Positions 10,775 through 22,000 are shown, numbered from the stretch's first letter. The stretch: DNA of 64,000 nt from Gonocerus acuteangulatus (GCA_946811695.1 OX328132.1:95561456-95625455), one strand, 5' to 3'. Notes: generated by a model not told the origin, from the letters alone. A program made the numbers and translations.

Positions 10775-13543
10775 CTAACGTAGTAGATTTATCGCCTTCA
10801 CTAAACAATAATGTCTCCATATCAGCGGCCATGCGCTGATGACACTAGACCCTTTCAGAACTCGTGCGGTGATTTTCCTAAGGCAAGTTGTAGAGACGCC
10901 AAGATCTTTAAGACTCCTCGCAGAGGCTCCGCACCAGACTCCCCTCCAGCTGACTGTGCAGGATGTAACATTCACATGAGTGAGCGGCAAACCAAACATA
11001 CGGCCTACTGCCAAGGGAACTTCAAGAGCACTATACTTCCTGCATTTCTCACGATGAGCCGAGCCTAGATCAGGAGCTGCATTAACTATTTGAGCGTCCA
11101 CTATTGTGACTCTACCCTCCTTAGCCACAATAATATCGGGTTTCCATCGGCGACCTCCAGCTCTCAAAGTTGTCTCAATGTGGACCTCGTAACTCTTCTT
11201 GGCAAGGGTATCCCCCAGTACTCCAACCACGGAATCATGCCTCAAGCATCGGCCTCCATGTGAAACATAGCACTTTTGGACAGCGTGAGTACCGGTTTCA
11301 TTCTCTAAGCAACCAGCCCTGCAACGAAGTACCCGGCCCTCACGCCTTCCTCTTGTGCATCTAACAGTTGAAGGTAGGGCATTGATGTGAGTTCGGACAA
11401 ACTGGACGAAATCCCAGCCAGTTAGGAATTCCGATCCCTTGTGGAACCAATAGGAAGAGGCTTTACTTGCGTTGGACTTCCTGAGCCCAGCTCCATCATT
11501 GGAGGAATAGAGCTTGTTAGCCCACCAATAAGGATTGGTGGGCTAACAAGCTGCTCTGAGGGAACCATGCATCTTCGCTTAAGCCCTGCCTGGTGAGACT
11601 CCCTTGCATCTCGTATCCTTCTGTTGACAGTTATTGAAGAAAAAGCAGCCCTCGCCTGAACAAATCCAGAGCTCTCCAACCTAAGAAGTCGCCCCAGTGT
11701 CAGAGCTGGAACGAGTACGCTCATACAGAATACACCTAATCCCCCGCTTCCACAGAACGCATGGAACTATCCCAAAGGCACATCTCTGGGGAGTTTCAGC
11801 CATCTCCTAACAGCAGCTCTGGTCTTTATATCAAACTTGCTAAGCGTCTGACGAGAGGAACCTCCAAGCACCATACCACGCAGATACCGCGGGAGAAGGC
11901 TTCTGTTGTGGCTTAAGAGGTGCATGTTCAATTCTTTGGAGTGCAACATCTAGACCCACCTCAGGCCCCACTGCTCCATGGTTTTTGTACACCACACCTA
12001 GATACATTACTGAATCGAGGTACCTCATCTGCCCAACAGGAGCTCCGCCGATATCGAACATAGCATCCTCGATCACCTTAATCTTGTGCGTCATGGGAGC
12101 CGGCATCAGAGAGAGGGTCCTGCACTTACTCGGGCTAAGCTCCATCCCTAACTTGGAAATTTAAGCCTCCACTCGAGAGAGAGCAAACCGCATGCCAGCA
12201 ACCGAAGAGGTAACCAAGTCGAGGTCATCAGCAAAGGCCAGATAACGAATTTTGGTTCCTTCTAAGTAAAAACCTACCTCGGTTGGGACTGCCTGAAGAA
12301 CCCAATCCATCGCGAGGTTGAACAGGCACGGAGACAAGGGATCACCCTGCCTGATTCCCCTCCCGCTTACAATTGGGTCCGTCCATCTCCTTCCATCAGT
12401 AATACGGGTATGTCCGAAATCGTAAACGCGCATTACATATTTAACGAATTCTGGTGGGAGTCCTTTCTGGACCATGGCAACTCGAAGAGCAAAATGACTG
12501 ATGCTGTCAAAGGCCTTAGCTATGTCCAGGTATGCCAGGAGCAGCTCCTTACGTTTAGTTCTGGCCTCTCTGATCACTGAATCCAGAATCACTGTGTTTT
12601 CCGCGGTTCCATCAGCAGCTATAAAAGCCCTCTGTCCACTCTCATGAAGGTCCAGTTCTTTCAGGCGTTATGCTAGTATTTTATGTAGTTGCCTCAAAGC
12701 AACGGAAGCAACCGTGATAGGCCTGTAGTAGCTTGGCAACATCGGGGTTTCCTTCTTGGGAACAAAGACTGTCCTCGCTCCGATTATATTAGGAATGACC
12801 TTCTCTCCCGCTAAATACAAGTTGTAGAAGACTGCGCGTGCCTTAGGGGGGATAAGCTCCCACTGAGCAACCGTCAGACCATCAGGGCCTGGTGCAGAAG
12901 ATTTGTCGAGTTTATTGCTAACGATCTCCTCTACCTGAATTGGCGTCCATAAGGTTTTGATCACTGGAATCTTCCTTGCAGCTTTATCATCGGTGAGTGG
13001 ACTTGAGGGGGGCTCAAATATCTGTCGCCAGTACCGCTCCATTTCTTCCAATGAATGTCTTCTCTTTGATGGACCTCCTACCAAAATTTCAGCGACTGCT
13101 CTTGATTTGTTGATATTCCATAGTCTTTGAAGCCGCCTGTATTCCATCTGACGACGTTGTTTGGAATTATATGGGAGAGGAAAAGTTCGTATTTCACCAG
13201 ACTGTCCATCCCCGCTCACCGAGATATCCTTCCCCCAGTCAGGACAGTGACTCTGAAGCCACTCTGTAAGCTGATCATAGACATCCGCGCCCCTCGTCGC
13301 CTCTTCTAAGAGGAAGGAGAGAGCACAATCAACACCAGTTAGACCGAGAGCCTGTGTTGCTGCAGCCTCGATGAAGCTATCTCTTCCTACAGGACCAACG
13401 ACTCCTGCCTCCTGCATTGGTGGTGGATGATGTGCTTGTCTCAAACCCTCGGTAGTCTCCCTTAATAAAGACTGATACTTAGGTGTACGCCTAATACGCC
13501 CCGCCGCTCCTGCCGTTCTTTCTATTCTTTCTAATAGACCACG

Positions 13544-13545
<2 letters not shown>
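10775..13545 (-). pseudogene. R2-type ORF remnant: RT, zinc knuckle, restriction-like endonuclease
   Basis: In order: a pre-RT region with RRLQRLWNINKSRAVAEIL; reverse transcriptase boxes KSSAPGPDGLT, YYRPITVAS, YLDIAKAFDSISH, GRGIRQGDPLSPCLFNLAMD and the catalytic FADD; the thumb with RAAVRRWLKLPRDVPL; a C-x3-C-x7-H-x4-C knuckle (CRAGC...H...C) near 11270-11320; KCYVSHGGRCLRHDSV; and the restriction-like endonuclease with KPD and VDAQIV. In-frame stops lie at 12668-12670, 12161-12163, 11767-11769 and 11422-11424, with one frameshift near 11900. It is dead as it stands. Domain order and endonuclease type exclude the APE-type LINE clades. Confidence 0.88.
11511..11552. repeat. Perfect 19-bp hairpin inside the R2-type ORF
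   Basis: AGCTTGTTAGCCCACCAAT is followed by a four-base loop and its exact reverse complement. It falls within the frame between thumb and knuckle and may be a small inverted duplication after insertion. Confidence 0.9.
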
Positions 13546-13602
<57 letters not shown>

Positions 13603-13716
13603 TTAAGATCAATGGGTCTGAAACGAGAAATTTTATAGTCAGCACTTCTGGATTGCGTCTTGAGGTCTCATAAGCGGGTTTACTCCCTATGGAGCAAGGG
13701 AGGAACCGCGCTAAAA

Positions 13717-14065
13717 TCGAAGTTTATACATTCAAGGTTTTATGGGCAGAAATCAAATATAATACATATATGATTTTGATCGCAATTTTACAAGAATCTA
13801 ACTGTGGAACACTACGATTTTATTAAATGGAATGAAAAATTCGAGAATGTGTGTTTATTTAATTTTATTTGTATTATTCATTTATTTTTTAAACATTTTC
13901 ATCATTATATTTTTAGTTTTTTTATTTAGTTTTTTGTTTTATCGATTTGCATATTTTTTTATATATTAAACTTAAGTTCCTATGCCTACTGGTTGATAAG
14001 TACTCTGTGTGGAAAGCAACCCAATATAGTTAAGTAACTAATCTTTTTTTTTTCAAAAATAACAT
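13717..14065. other. No gene seen
   Basis: A+T-rich sequence with homopolymer T runs. No recognised coding region or repeat. Confidence 0.5.
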
Positions 14066-14188
14066 TTTTAGCACTTTCCTCCGAAGGAAAGTAGCTATTG
14101 AGGTTGGACTCATGACGGAATTTTTGAAAAATTTCTTCAAATCTTTATCGATCCTACCTAGTAGACACCGAAAATGACCCCCGTTAAA

Positions 14189-14270
<82 letters not shown>

Positions 14271-15340
14271 GTGTGTGTCTGTTAACACGATAGCGGCCAG
14301 AGTTTTTGTTTTTTCGTCACGAAACATGGTATATAGCATTCAATTAGCAAACGATTGAACGAGTTCGTTAACCACCAAAGTCGGTCCACCGGAAGGGAGG
14401 GTTTACCCCGAACCCAAAACACTAATTTGACTATGTCAGCCGTAATATTTGTTATATTTCAACGAAACTTCGTATTCGTAGTGGTAATATAGAGAGAAAA
14501 GTGAGATATAAAAATGAACTAAATCGGTTCATTAGAAGGGGGGGGGGGTGGTTTACTCCGGACCCACAATACCAATTCGCCACTACCAGCCGTGATTTTT
14601 GGTATATTTCGACGAAACTCGGTATTCGTAGTGCTAATCCACAGGTAAATATGTGTTGTAAAAATAAACTAAATCGGTTCATTAGGAGGGGGGGGGGTTT
14701 ACTCCGGGCCCACAATACCAATTCGCCACTACCAGCCGTGATTTTTGGTATATTTCGACGAAACTCGGTATTCGTAGTGGTAATCTACATGTAAATATGT
14801 GTTGTAAAAGTAAACTAAATCGGTTCATTAGAAGGGGGGGGTTTACTCCGGACCCAAATTCCTAATATACTCATACCGGTCGTAATTTCTGCTGTATTGT
14901 AACGAAACGCGGTATACGTCGTGGGTAACTCATGAGAAAGAAGTGTTGTAAAAATGAGCTGAATCGGTCAATCGGAAAGCGGGGGTTTAATTTGTAATAT
15001 ATTTCAATAGAAAAGCCCGCCAGACGTAGGTTCACAAAGTCGCCGCAAGGAGCGCTTTCTACCACTAGAGTGACTGTATCCTGTTCCTGCGTTAGATCAA
15101 AATACGATAATATGAGGTTTTTTTGCATTTATTACGTAGTGTAGTAGGTACCATGTGTAAACATAACTCTGGAAGCAAATTAATAATTGATCAGTTACTC
15201 ATTACAAAATTAAAAGAGAACTCTTCACGTATTTATTTTATTTATGTAGGATATTTTAAGCAAATTGTTCTGGAAAACAGTCTACACTACCCAAATTCTG
15301 AGGAAAGTGCTTAGTTATGCAGCTCCTGCGTGACGGACTT
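14066..15340 (-). mobile_element. Family B rolling-circle-like element, full length
   Basis: Complete copy on the minus strand. Its 5' end is at 15340 (reading AAGTCCGTCACGCAGGAGCT on the minus strand), followed by the subterminal word TAAGCACTTTCCTC. Its 3' end is at 14066 with a terminal hairpin (ACTTTCCTCCGAAGGAAAGT) and the ending GCTAA. Between them are diverged tandem modules (14440-14870) and a (TA)n tract (14190-14262). The near-identical layout at 54638-55905 defines both ends. No coding capacity, so it must be mobilised in trans. Confidence 0.85.
14440..14870. repeat. Three diverged tandem modules within family B
   Basis: Modules of about 130 bases share CGTGATTTTTGGTATATTTC, TCGGTATTCGTAGTGGTAAT, AAATCGGTTCATTAG and a G-run followed by TTTACTCCGG. 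The G-runs vary from 7 to 10 bases. Inverted partners are at about 55100-55560. Confidence 0.85.
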
Positions 15341-15945
15341 TTCTCTCTTTGCTTAGAAGAAGAAGCAGTATTTGACTTGATGACTTTGTCATCGCTCATC
15401 AAATGAAGGTTTTGTGCGACTGATATTAGCTTCGCCTTATGTTAATCTGTCAATCTATTTACATCACAATTTACCTATAATTTTGTTGCCTTCCTGGACT
15501 TTTACAAAACGTAGAACGTCCACGCATTTGTTATTTTCTGGTTAACCATTATTCTTGACAGAGAGCAGTATTTTGTTTTTGAATTCCAATCTAGAGTTGT
15601 TTAAATGAGGCGAATTTTCTTAAAACTGTTGGAGCTAGTACAGAGTGGTGGAACTGGTTTCCGCTACAACCTTGTTTATCAAATATTTAGAGAAAAGAGC
15701 GATTCATTTTCTGTGAGTGCTCTTTTATTATGAAATAGGGTGAATTGCCTTTTTATGAGTTATTACATAAGCAATATGACAATTGTTAGGTAAAACATAC
15801 TCATATTTAATTTTATTCGTGTGAATTAAAAACTTGAATTATAACCTGTAGTTTTTGTTTAAATGGTTCAGAAATTAGCTAATAAAGGAGAATATGGATT
15901 GCTCATATATGTCCTAGAACAAATTTACCAAAAAAATAGCCTTTT
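15341..15945. other. No gene seen
   Basis: A+T-rich sequence with no recognised coding region or repeat. Confidence 0.5.
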
Positions 15946-15951
15946 GTGAAC

Positions 15952-16019
15952 GGAAAATTTTCCGGAAAAACTTAGCTGAAAATTTTCCAAGACGGAAAAT
16001 TTTCCACCCCACATCTCTA
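15952..16019. repeat. Possible hAT terminus with three GGAAAATTTTCC palindromes
   Basis: GGAAAATTTTCC occurs at 15952-15963 and 15994-16005, and a one-base-short form at 15978-15988. The block ends CCCCACATCTCTA, which reads TAGAGATGTGGGG on the minus strand, a hAT-like terminus. The other end of such an element was not found. Confidence 0.4.
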
Positions 16020-16056
16020 CTTGCTGGTCAACAGAAAGTCCGACTTAAATAATAAA

Positions 16057-16101
16057 AAGTCCGACTCGCAGGAACTGCGTCATCTTAGCGCGGTTCCAGT
16101 T

Positions 16102-16147
<46 letters not shown>

Positions 16148-17294
16148 GGCGCATCTACATCTTGGTCATTAGCGCCGACATCCAGGGTGCAGCGAGGAAT
16201 TTTACCAGCGAGCCGTGGGATGATAAAATTCCTGCCGGAGGTTGGGAATCGAACCCACCATCTCCCGCTTATGAATCCAAGGCGCTAGCCATTAGACCAC
16301 GGGAGACCCCGGTTCCTGATCATATCCCTATTCTCATTTGAAAAGCATAGAATAGAAACAGATAATATTTTCCTTGGCCTTTGTTCAAAGGGTTTTATGG
16401 CTATACCTGGGGTCGGGTCCGCCAGACCCTAGAAACCTCTTCTACCGATACTTCATTTCATACGTTTCAATGAATTGGAAAATATCAAAAAATTTCACAT
16501 ATTCCTGTGTTCTTTTACTATAGTAATAATTCTACAGATAAAATCAATTAAAAAATAAAATAAAAAAACCAACAGCATAAAGGCAATTGAAAATATTCAA
16601 AAGACGTCATCGAATCTTTTTCTCTTGGCTATATTTCTAACAATTAATTGTTTTTCTTATTTTGCCTAATCTGTTTTATTGTTAAATACATTATCCAACT
16701 ATAAGCAATTAAAAAATAACAAGGAATAAAAACAGACAAAAAGAACAGTTCGAATAAGCAAAATTTAGTGAGCTTTCTAATGGTATTCTTTCGTTTACCA
16801 AGATTCTCAACCTTTTTCGAGATATTAAGGAAAATATACAAAGTTACCAAAACTTTTTATGTATGTTAATAAAATATTTTATTCTAACCCTTCCTTAACT
16901 CCAAACGTAACCAAAATTTCAACATATTAGTTTTAATGATAGTGAAACATGCAGAAAATGTTTCAACTGAATCCCATGATTCTAAGTACCCAAACCAGAA
17001 ACGGTATTCAAAACTATTTTTCCAATTTTCTCAAAAACGGTTAAAGCTATCGCCTTGAAAATGGTTTCATTCGTTTTCCTAGCCAAAGAAGCCTATAAAA
17101 CGAGTACTTACAAGCTTATGAACTCAAAAACGTAAGCGTTACGATTTTTTTTGCGCGAATTTCGCCCCAAACGCCATCTTCCAGTGGGCGGATTTTGCTG
17201 GTTAACGAACTTGACTTTTCAAATCGGGCGACCGATTTTTGTACCAAATTTCATCAAAATCGGGTCATTAGGGAGGCCAGAAATCCTTGAACAG

Positions 17295-17355
<61 letters not shown>

Positions 17356-17494
17356 AATTTTAACCACCGTTATTTTCGGTCTCTAGGGGTTCTGAAACGC
17401 GAAATTTTCTAGTCGGCACTTCCGGATTGTTTCATTATATCAACCTTATAAGCGGGGTTCCTCCCTATGGGGGAGGGAGGAACCGCGCTAAAAA
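16057..17494 (+). mobile_element. Family A element carrying a SINE (copy A1)
   Basis: Starts AAGTCCGACTCGCAGGAACT with subterminal TTAGCGCGGTTCC, runs through the core and (TA)n (17300-17353), then the conserved segment TCTGAAACGCGAAATTTTCT and the 3' hairpin GGTTCCTCCCT/AGGGAGGAACC, ending GCGCTAAAA. A minus-strand SINE sits just after the subterminal word. Copy 45265-46789 carries the same SINE at the same site. A partial extra 5' start (AAAGTCCGACTT) precedes it at about 16035. Confidence 0.85.
16096..16310 (-). mobile_element. tRNA-derived SINE (CCCGTGGTCT family)
   Basis: Reverse of GGGGTCTCCCGTGGTCTAAT (tRNA-like head, box A TGGTCTAATGG, box B GGTTCGATTCCC), then an inverted-repeat body (AGGAATTTTATCATCCC) and the tail word GGCGCTAATGACC, with a poly-A tail of about 40 bases seen as T at 16104-16145. 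The hexamer GGTTCC on both sides looks like a short target duplication. Confidence 0.85.
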
Positions 17495-17522
17495 GTAACT
17501 TCTTCCGTTTTATTGCTATTTG

Positions 17523-17798
17523 CATGGGAGTATATAAGAGGGGGGGCTGAGGGGGCTGCAGTCCCCCGAAATTTTGATTTGATCGGTAAAAATTTCATAA
17601 ACCCCTTAAAAATAAATTAAATAACATCATTTAGTTCATAAAACATATTCTATTTTGGGTGCAATGGCGTTTACGTTGGCTACAACTCTTCCAAGATCTA
17701 AATTGTTAGTATTCTATACACCGGAAATGGTCTCAGCCCCCCCCCCCCACCGAAATTTTCCCAGCCCCCTCCGAAATTATTTTCTATATACGCCCATG
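17523..17798. mobile_element. hAT-like MITE with perfect 8-bp target duplication
   Basis: Terminal inverted repeats CATGGGAGTATATA and TATATACGCCCATG bound a 276-bp non-coding element. GCTATTTG is repeated exactly on both sides (17515-17522 and 17799-17806), the 8-bp duplication of hAT elements. Copy two is at 28551-28819. Confidence 0.88.
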
Positions 17799-17910
17799 GC
17801 TATTTGTCTCTCTCCACGTAATATTACGGGTTTAAAAATATATCAGAAAGACTCCAGAAATCGTCAGGATTAACAATAAGTAACGGTAATATAAGTATGC
17901 ACGTTTTCGG

Positions 17911-18100
17911 TCCAACTGCCATTGCCACGTTGAATATGCCGGTTCCTGTTGATCACCGAAGTTAAGCAACGTTGGGCTTGGCCACTACTTGGATGGACGA
18001 CCGCCAGGGATAACCTAGTGCCTTTGGCATTATAAATGAGTGCCGACCTATAGATAACTTGGTACTAATAGCCCACAAGCTGATACGCCGTAAAACAAAA
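17911..18100 (+). mobile_element. 5S rRNA-derived SINE
   Basis: 17911-18030 is a 120-nt 5S rRNA-like sequence, with CACGTTGAATATGCCGGTTC, GATCACCGAAGTTAAGCAAC (internal promoter A box), ACTTGGATGGACGACCGCC (C box) and the end TTTGGCAT. It carries several changes from the animal consensus. The 70 bases after it contain GGTACTAATAGCCCA and GATACGCCGTAAAA, the same tail as the tRNA-derived SINEs here, so it is a SINE3-type element rather than a 5S gene. Confidence 0.8.
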
Positions 18101-18103
18101 TCC

Positions 18104-18230
18104 TTCTTGCAAGAAGTGCGACATCTTAGCGTGTTTCCAAAACCTTCGTATCCCTAGGGACATTAAGAAAGGTTCGAATACATATAGTCAATATTTTTTG
18201 AAAAATTTAAACATGTACTCCAAAACATTA
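18104..18230 (+). mobile_element. Family A 5' end fragment, degraded
   Basis: AGAAGTGCGACATCTTAGCGTGTTTCC resembles the start of family A (split here for reading: GTGCGACATCTTAG then CGTGTTTCC), followed by a TATCCCTAGG word seen in other copies. No 3' end follows. Confidence 0.55.
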
Positions 18231-19681
18231 TGAAGGAAAGTAAGATTTTAGGCGCCACAATGCGCAGAAAACGTGCAGTAGCAGAAATTACTAACATCCG
18301 CTCGTAAATCTCTATTGGGAATTAACATTACCGATGGCGGCGCCAGTGTCGTTGCCAAAATGGCGTCGAATGGAGGTATTCCTGGGTCTTTTGTTACATA
18401 GAGATTATTGATAACAAGTGTTTTCGCAGTTGTTTGTGGTTTTATTTCATGTTAATAGTGGTGTTTACATCAAGAAACAGGGGGTTTGAAAGCTCTACTT
18501 CATTTGTGTACTCAAATATGTCATAATATTGGACTAACAGTGAGTTATAATGGTTATTGTGATGGATAAGCTAAAGTGATGTAAATATTATTTCATACCA
18601 TTGTGAATAGCTTTGAATACAATAAATATATTTTATAATAAATATTGCATATTATTGATCACCAACAAATCATGAACAATTTGAAAATTCCAAAAATAGT
18701 TTAAAATCTTTATTTTAACATATTACATACACCATTAATTTTTTTTTTTAGTTTTGAATCGTTTCTAATCACAAATTTTAATTATTGCTTACATTATTTG
18801 CAAATTATAACTGATGTAAATATAATTTCATACCATTGAGAACAGATTTGAATACAATAAATTTCTTTTATAATAAATATTGCATATTATTGATCACCAA
18901 CAAATCATGAACAATATGAAAATTGAGAAAATATTTCAAAATTTCTTTGAATCATTATTTTCACATATTACATGCACCATTTCATTTAGATATTTGTTTA
19001 TTAAGGTTTTAATTAAATTATATGAATATACTTTATCAAAAGGCACCGTAATATTTATGAAAATGGAGTCATATAAAGCAGTCACACCCATTTAAATTTA
19101 ATTTAACCATTCCTAATTGAACTTGTGAAACAAAGTGGAAACAACTAGATAGATTAGTTGGTCTTCTCCAAAATACAACAGGTAATAATGTCATGTGCAT
19201 TCACAATGGCTTCACTCTGTGACAGGGAAAGGTTTATGTTGTCTTTAAAAAGACAAATTTGTCATACAACAGTTGGGAAATTATTAAATAGCAAGAAAAA
19301 CACGAACAACACAATAGCTTTACATGTATAAACAATGCAGGTATATCTCCTTCGCTAGTTCCAAAATTTTCCGCAATTACAAAGGAGAAAACAATTTCTC
19401 TAATTTTACGTTTTTACTGCTAAGAGCAATTACAAATACAATAAGCTATGAAAAAATGAAAAAAAAAAAGAAGATAATCGTTCAAAGCAACGAAACCTTG
19501 ACTTTGGAACTTTCATGCATGTATTTCTCTGACTGAGATCGTCACATCGAAGATTACTTGACGTTTTTGTTGGGAATGTGTAGCTTGTTCAGACAGACGA
19601 AGAAGTTCTATTCCGTATGCGCGAAAATTTCAGATAAATATTTCCAACAATGCCATTTGCGAATTTCCATCTCAAGGAACA
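18231..19681. other. No gene seen; one diverged tandem duplication
   Basis: GATGTAAATATTATTTCATACC at about 18577 (word split: GATGTAAATAT, then TATTTCATACC) recurs about 235 bases later near 18812 with about 150 bases of shared sequence, including CACCAACAAATCATGAACAA. A small ATG-rich GC patch (GATGGCGGCGCC, CAAAATGGCGTCG) lies at 18333-18370. No supported coding region. Confidence 0.5.
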
Positions 19682-21042
19682 AAGTCCGATTCGCAGGAAC
19701 TGCGTCATCTTAGCGCGGTTCCGTTCTTATCCCTAGTGTTTATGAAGGCATAGAATAGAAACAGTTATTACTTTGTTTAGATCAATAGCGAAACAGCTAT
19801 CCAAATGAAATCTCAAACAAACCAGTCTTGAAAGGTCTTGATTTACAATCTTACCTGTATGGGTCAGCTATACCATAAGTCGGGCAGAAAGGCCTCCGCT
19901 CAGAGGCATTTGGAAAGCCTTGGGATCTCTCTCTTTGAACGCTACATTTCTAACAATAAATTGATCTTCTTATTTTACTTAATCTGTTTTATTGTCAAAT
20001 ACATTATCTGACTATAAGCAATTTAAAAATAACAAGGAATAAAACAGACAAAAAGAACAGTTCGAATAAGCGAAATCAATTACTTTAAAGTTTTAAGCAC
20101 TTATTTCTCCGATTGACATCGCCTTATCAAAACTTTCATCAGAATCATTTTTGTAGAGCATTTAGTGAGCTTTCTAATGGTCATCTTCCGTTTCCCAAGA
20201 TTCTCAACCTTTTTCGAGATATTAAGGAAAGTATACAAAGTTACCAAAACTTTTTATGTATGTTAATAAAATATTTTATTCTAACCCTTCCTAAACTCCA
20301 AACGTAACAAAAATTTCAACATATTAGTTTTAATGAATGTAGAACATGCAGAAAATGTTTCAACTGAATCCCATAATTCTAAGTACCAAAATCAAACAGA
20401 AAAAGAACAGTTCGAATAAGCGAAATCAATTACTTTAAAGTTTTAAGCACTTATTTCTCCGATTGACATCGCCTAATCAAAACTTTTATCAGAACCATTT
20501 TTATAGAGCATTTAGTGAGCTTTCTAATGGTATTCTTTCGTTTACCAAGATTCTCAACCTTTTTCGAGATATTAAGGAAAATATACAAAGTTACCAAAAC
20601 TTTTTATGTCTGTTAATAAAATATTTTATTCTAACCCTTCCTTAACTCCAAACGTAACCAAAATTTCAACATATTAGTTTTAATGATAGTGAAACATGCA
20701 GAAAATGTTTCAACTGAATCCCATGATTCTAAGTACCCAAACCAGAAACGGTATTCAAAACTATTTTTCCAATTTTCTCAAAAACGGTTAAAGCTATCGC
20801 CTTGAAAATGGTTTCATTCGTTTTCCTAGCCAAAGAAGCCTATAAAACGAGTACTTACAAGCTTATGAACTCAAAAACGTAAGCGTTACGATTTTTTCTG
20901 CGCGAATTTTGCCCCAAACGCCATCTTCCAGTGGGCGGATTTTGCTGGTTAACGAACTTGACCTTTCAAATTGGACGACAGATTTTTGTACCAAATTTCA
21001 TCAAAATCGGACCATCAGGGAAGCCAGAAATGAGCGAACAGG

Positions 21043-21100
<58 letters not shown>

Positions 21101-21256
21101 TATACATATATATATACAAATTTGAACCACCGTTATTTTCGGTCTCTAGGGGTTCTGAAACGCGAAATTTTCTAGTCGGCACTTCCGGATTGTTTCATTG
21201 TATCAACCCTATAAGCGGGGTTCCTCCCTATGGGGGAGGGAGGAACCGCGCTAAAA
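19682..21256 (+). mobile_element. Family A element, full length with internal duplication (copy A2)
   Basis: Both family A termini are present: AAGTCCGATTCGCAGGAACT at the left and the 3' hairpin with GAACCGCGCTAAAA at the right, and (TA)n at about 21047-21116. The core is duplicated in tandem: about 350 bases from AAAAGAACAGTTCG at 20051 recur from 20401. There is no open reading frame beyond short ones in repeated sequence. Confidence 0.88.
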
Positions 21257-21371
21257 AGGATACGTGAAACAAAATAAAATCTTATTATGCCTCTTTTAAG
21301 ACTAGGGGAGGCTTTGAAAGCCTTTATATTATTAGTATTTAATATTTATGGATACTTAGCTAAAGCTAAGG

Positions 21372-22000
21372 GTAAGAGAAGTCCGACTAGTAGGAACTGC
21401 GTCATCTTAGCGCGTTTCCATAACGCTTTTATTCCCAGTATCATTTGGAAAGCAGTTAATGTTTTGTGAAAAATTAAAAAACCTACTTCAATGAAAACTA
21501 GAAGGCCTCTTCGGCATACGCTTGGAATGATCTACGACAAACAACCAAAAATTGTTTCCCTATTTACATATCTTGTTTGACTGGCAAATTAATATTATTC
21601 CTAAAATCAATTAAAAAAACAACAAGCAATGAAAAACTGAGGAAATCACACACAAAGAACCGTTCAAAGCAACGAAACTAACACTTACGAAGCAAAGTAG
21701 GGATTGCCGGGGTTCGGTCACTGCTTCTTAATAAAACTACATTTTGCAGTGAAAATGGTTTTATTGTTGCCGACGTTTCTTGGCATTGCGAAGTCTAATT
21801 AATCCCTACCTTGCATCATCAACGGTCAACGATCTCCTCTCAATGAATAACACTTACGAAGTTTTTTAGTTTTTTTTCTCCGGTTGACAACGTCCACATT
21901 ATCGCTCTACATGTTTCACGTCCTTTCACGCCTCTTCAATACCAACTCAATTATACATAAATTTGGCCTTTACAAAGGAGACCTTCCACAGGTAGCGTCA
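21372..22000 (+). mobile_element. Degraded family A 5' part
   Basis: Begins AAGTCCGACTAGTAGGAACT with TTAGCGCGTTTCC and keeps scattered core words (CAAAGAACCGTTC near 21656). An insert at about 21703-21817 starts AAAGTAGGGATT and ends AATCCCTACCTT, which may be a tiny inverted-repeat element. The right boundary is not clear. Confidence 0.5.

Larger units (their letters stand above)
10043..13546 (-). mobile_element. R2-type non-LTR retrotransposon inserted in (TA)n
   Basis: A single-ORF LINE on the minus strand, with (TA)n directly at both ends (9990-10042 and 13547-13598). The 3' UTR is about 730 bases and has AATAAA about a dozen bases from the 3' end, with no poly-A tail, as is usual for R2-type elements. 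The upstream end lacks the N-terminal zinc-finger and Myb region, so it is probably 5'-truncated. The surrounding DNA is not rDNA. The known R4/Dong precedent uses TAA repeats; a (TA)n preference here is inferred from one copy. Confidence 0.8.
9177..13716 (+). mobile_element. Family A rolling-circle-like element, split by an R2-type LINE
   Basis: The left part (9177-10042) starts with a degraded 5' end (CTGCGTCATCTTAGGACGGTTC) and runs through the family A core to a (TA)n tract. The right part (13547-13716) resumes with the family A post-(TA)n segment (GGGTCTGAAACGAGAAATTT) and ends in the 3' hairpin and AGGAACCGCGCTAAAA. Other family A copies have the two halves joined by (TA)n alone, so they serve as empty-site references. 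This is an older, diverged copy. Confidence 0.75.

Noticed and set aside
14452..14794. ORFs of 89 and 97 aa with internally repeated sequence
   Set aside because: They arise from the tandem modules of family B on both strands; the frames are not kept between copies.
17911..18030. A functional 5S rRNA gene
   Set aside because: Several changes in conserved positions, a SINE tail directly after it, no T-run terminator and no tandem 5S neighbours.
20113..20645. Repeated ORF TSPNQNFYQNHFYRAFSELS (also near 45873 and 48322)
   Set aside because: It recurs only because the family A core recurs. Copies vary with frameshifts and it has no recognisable domain, so it is not treated as a protein gene.
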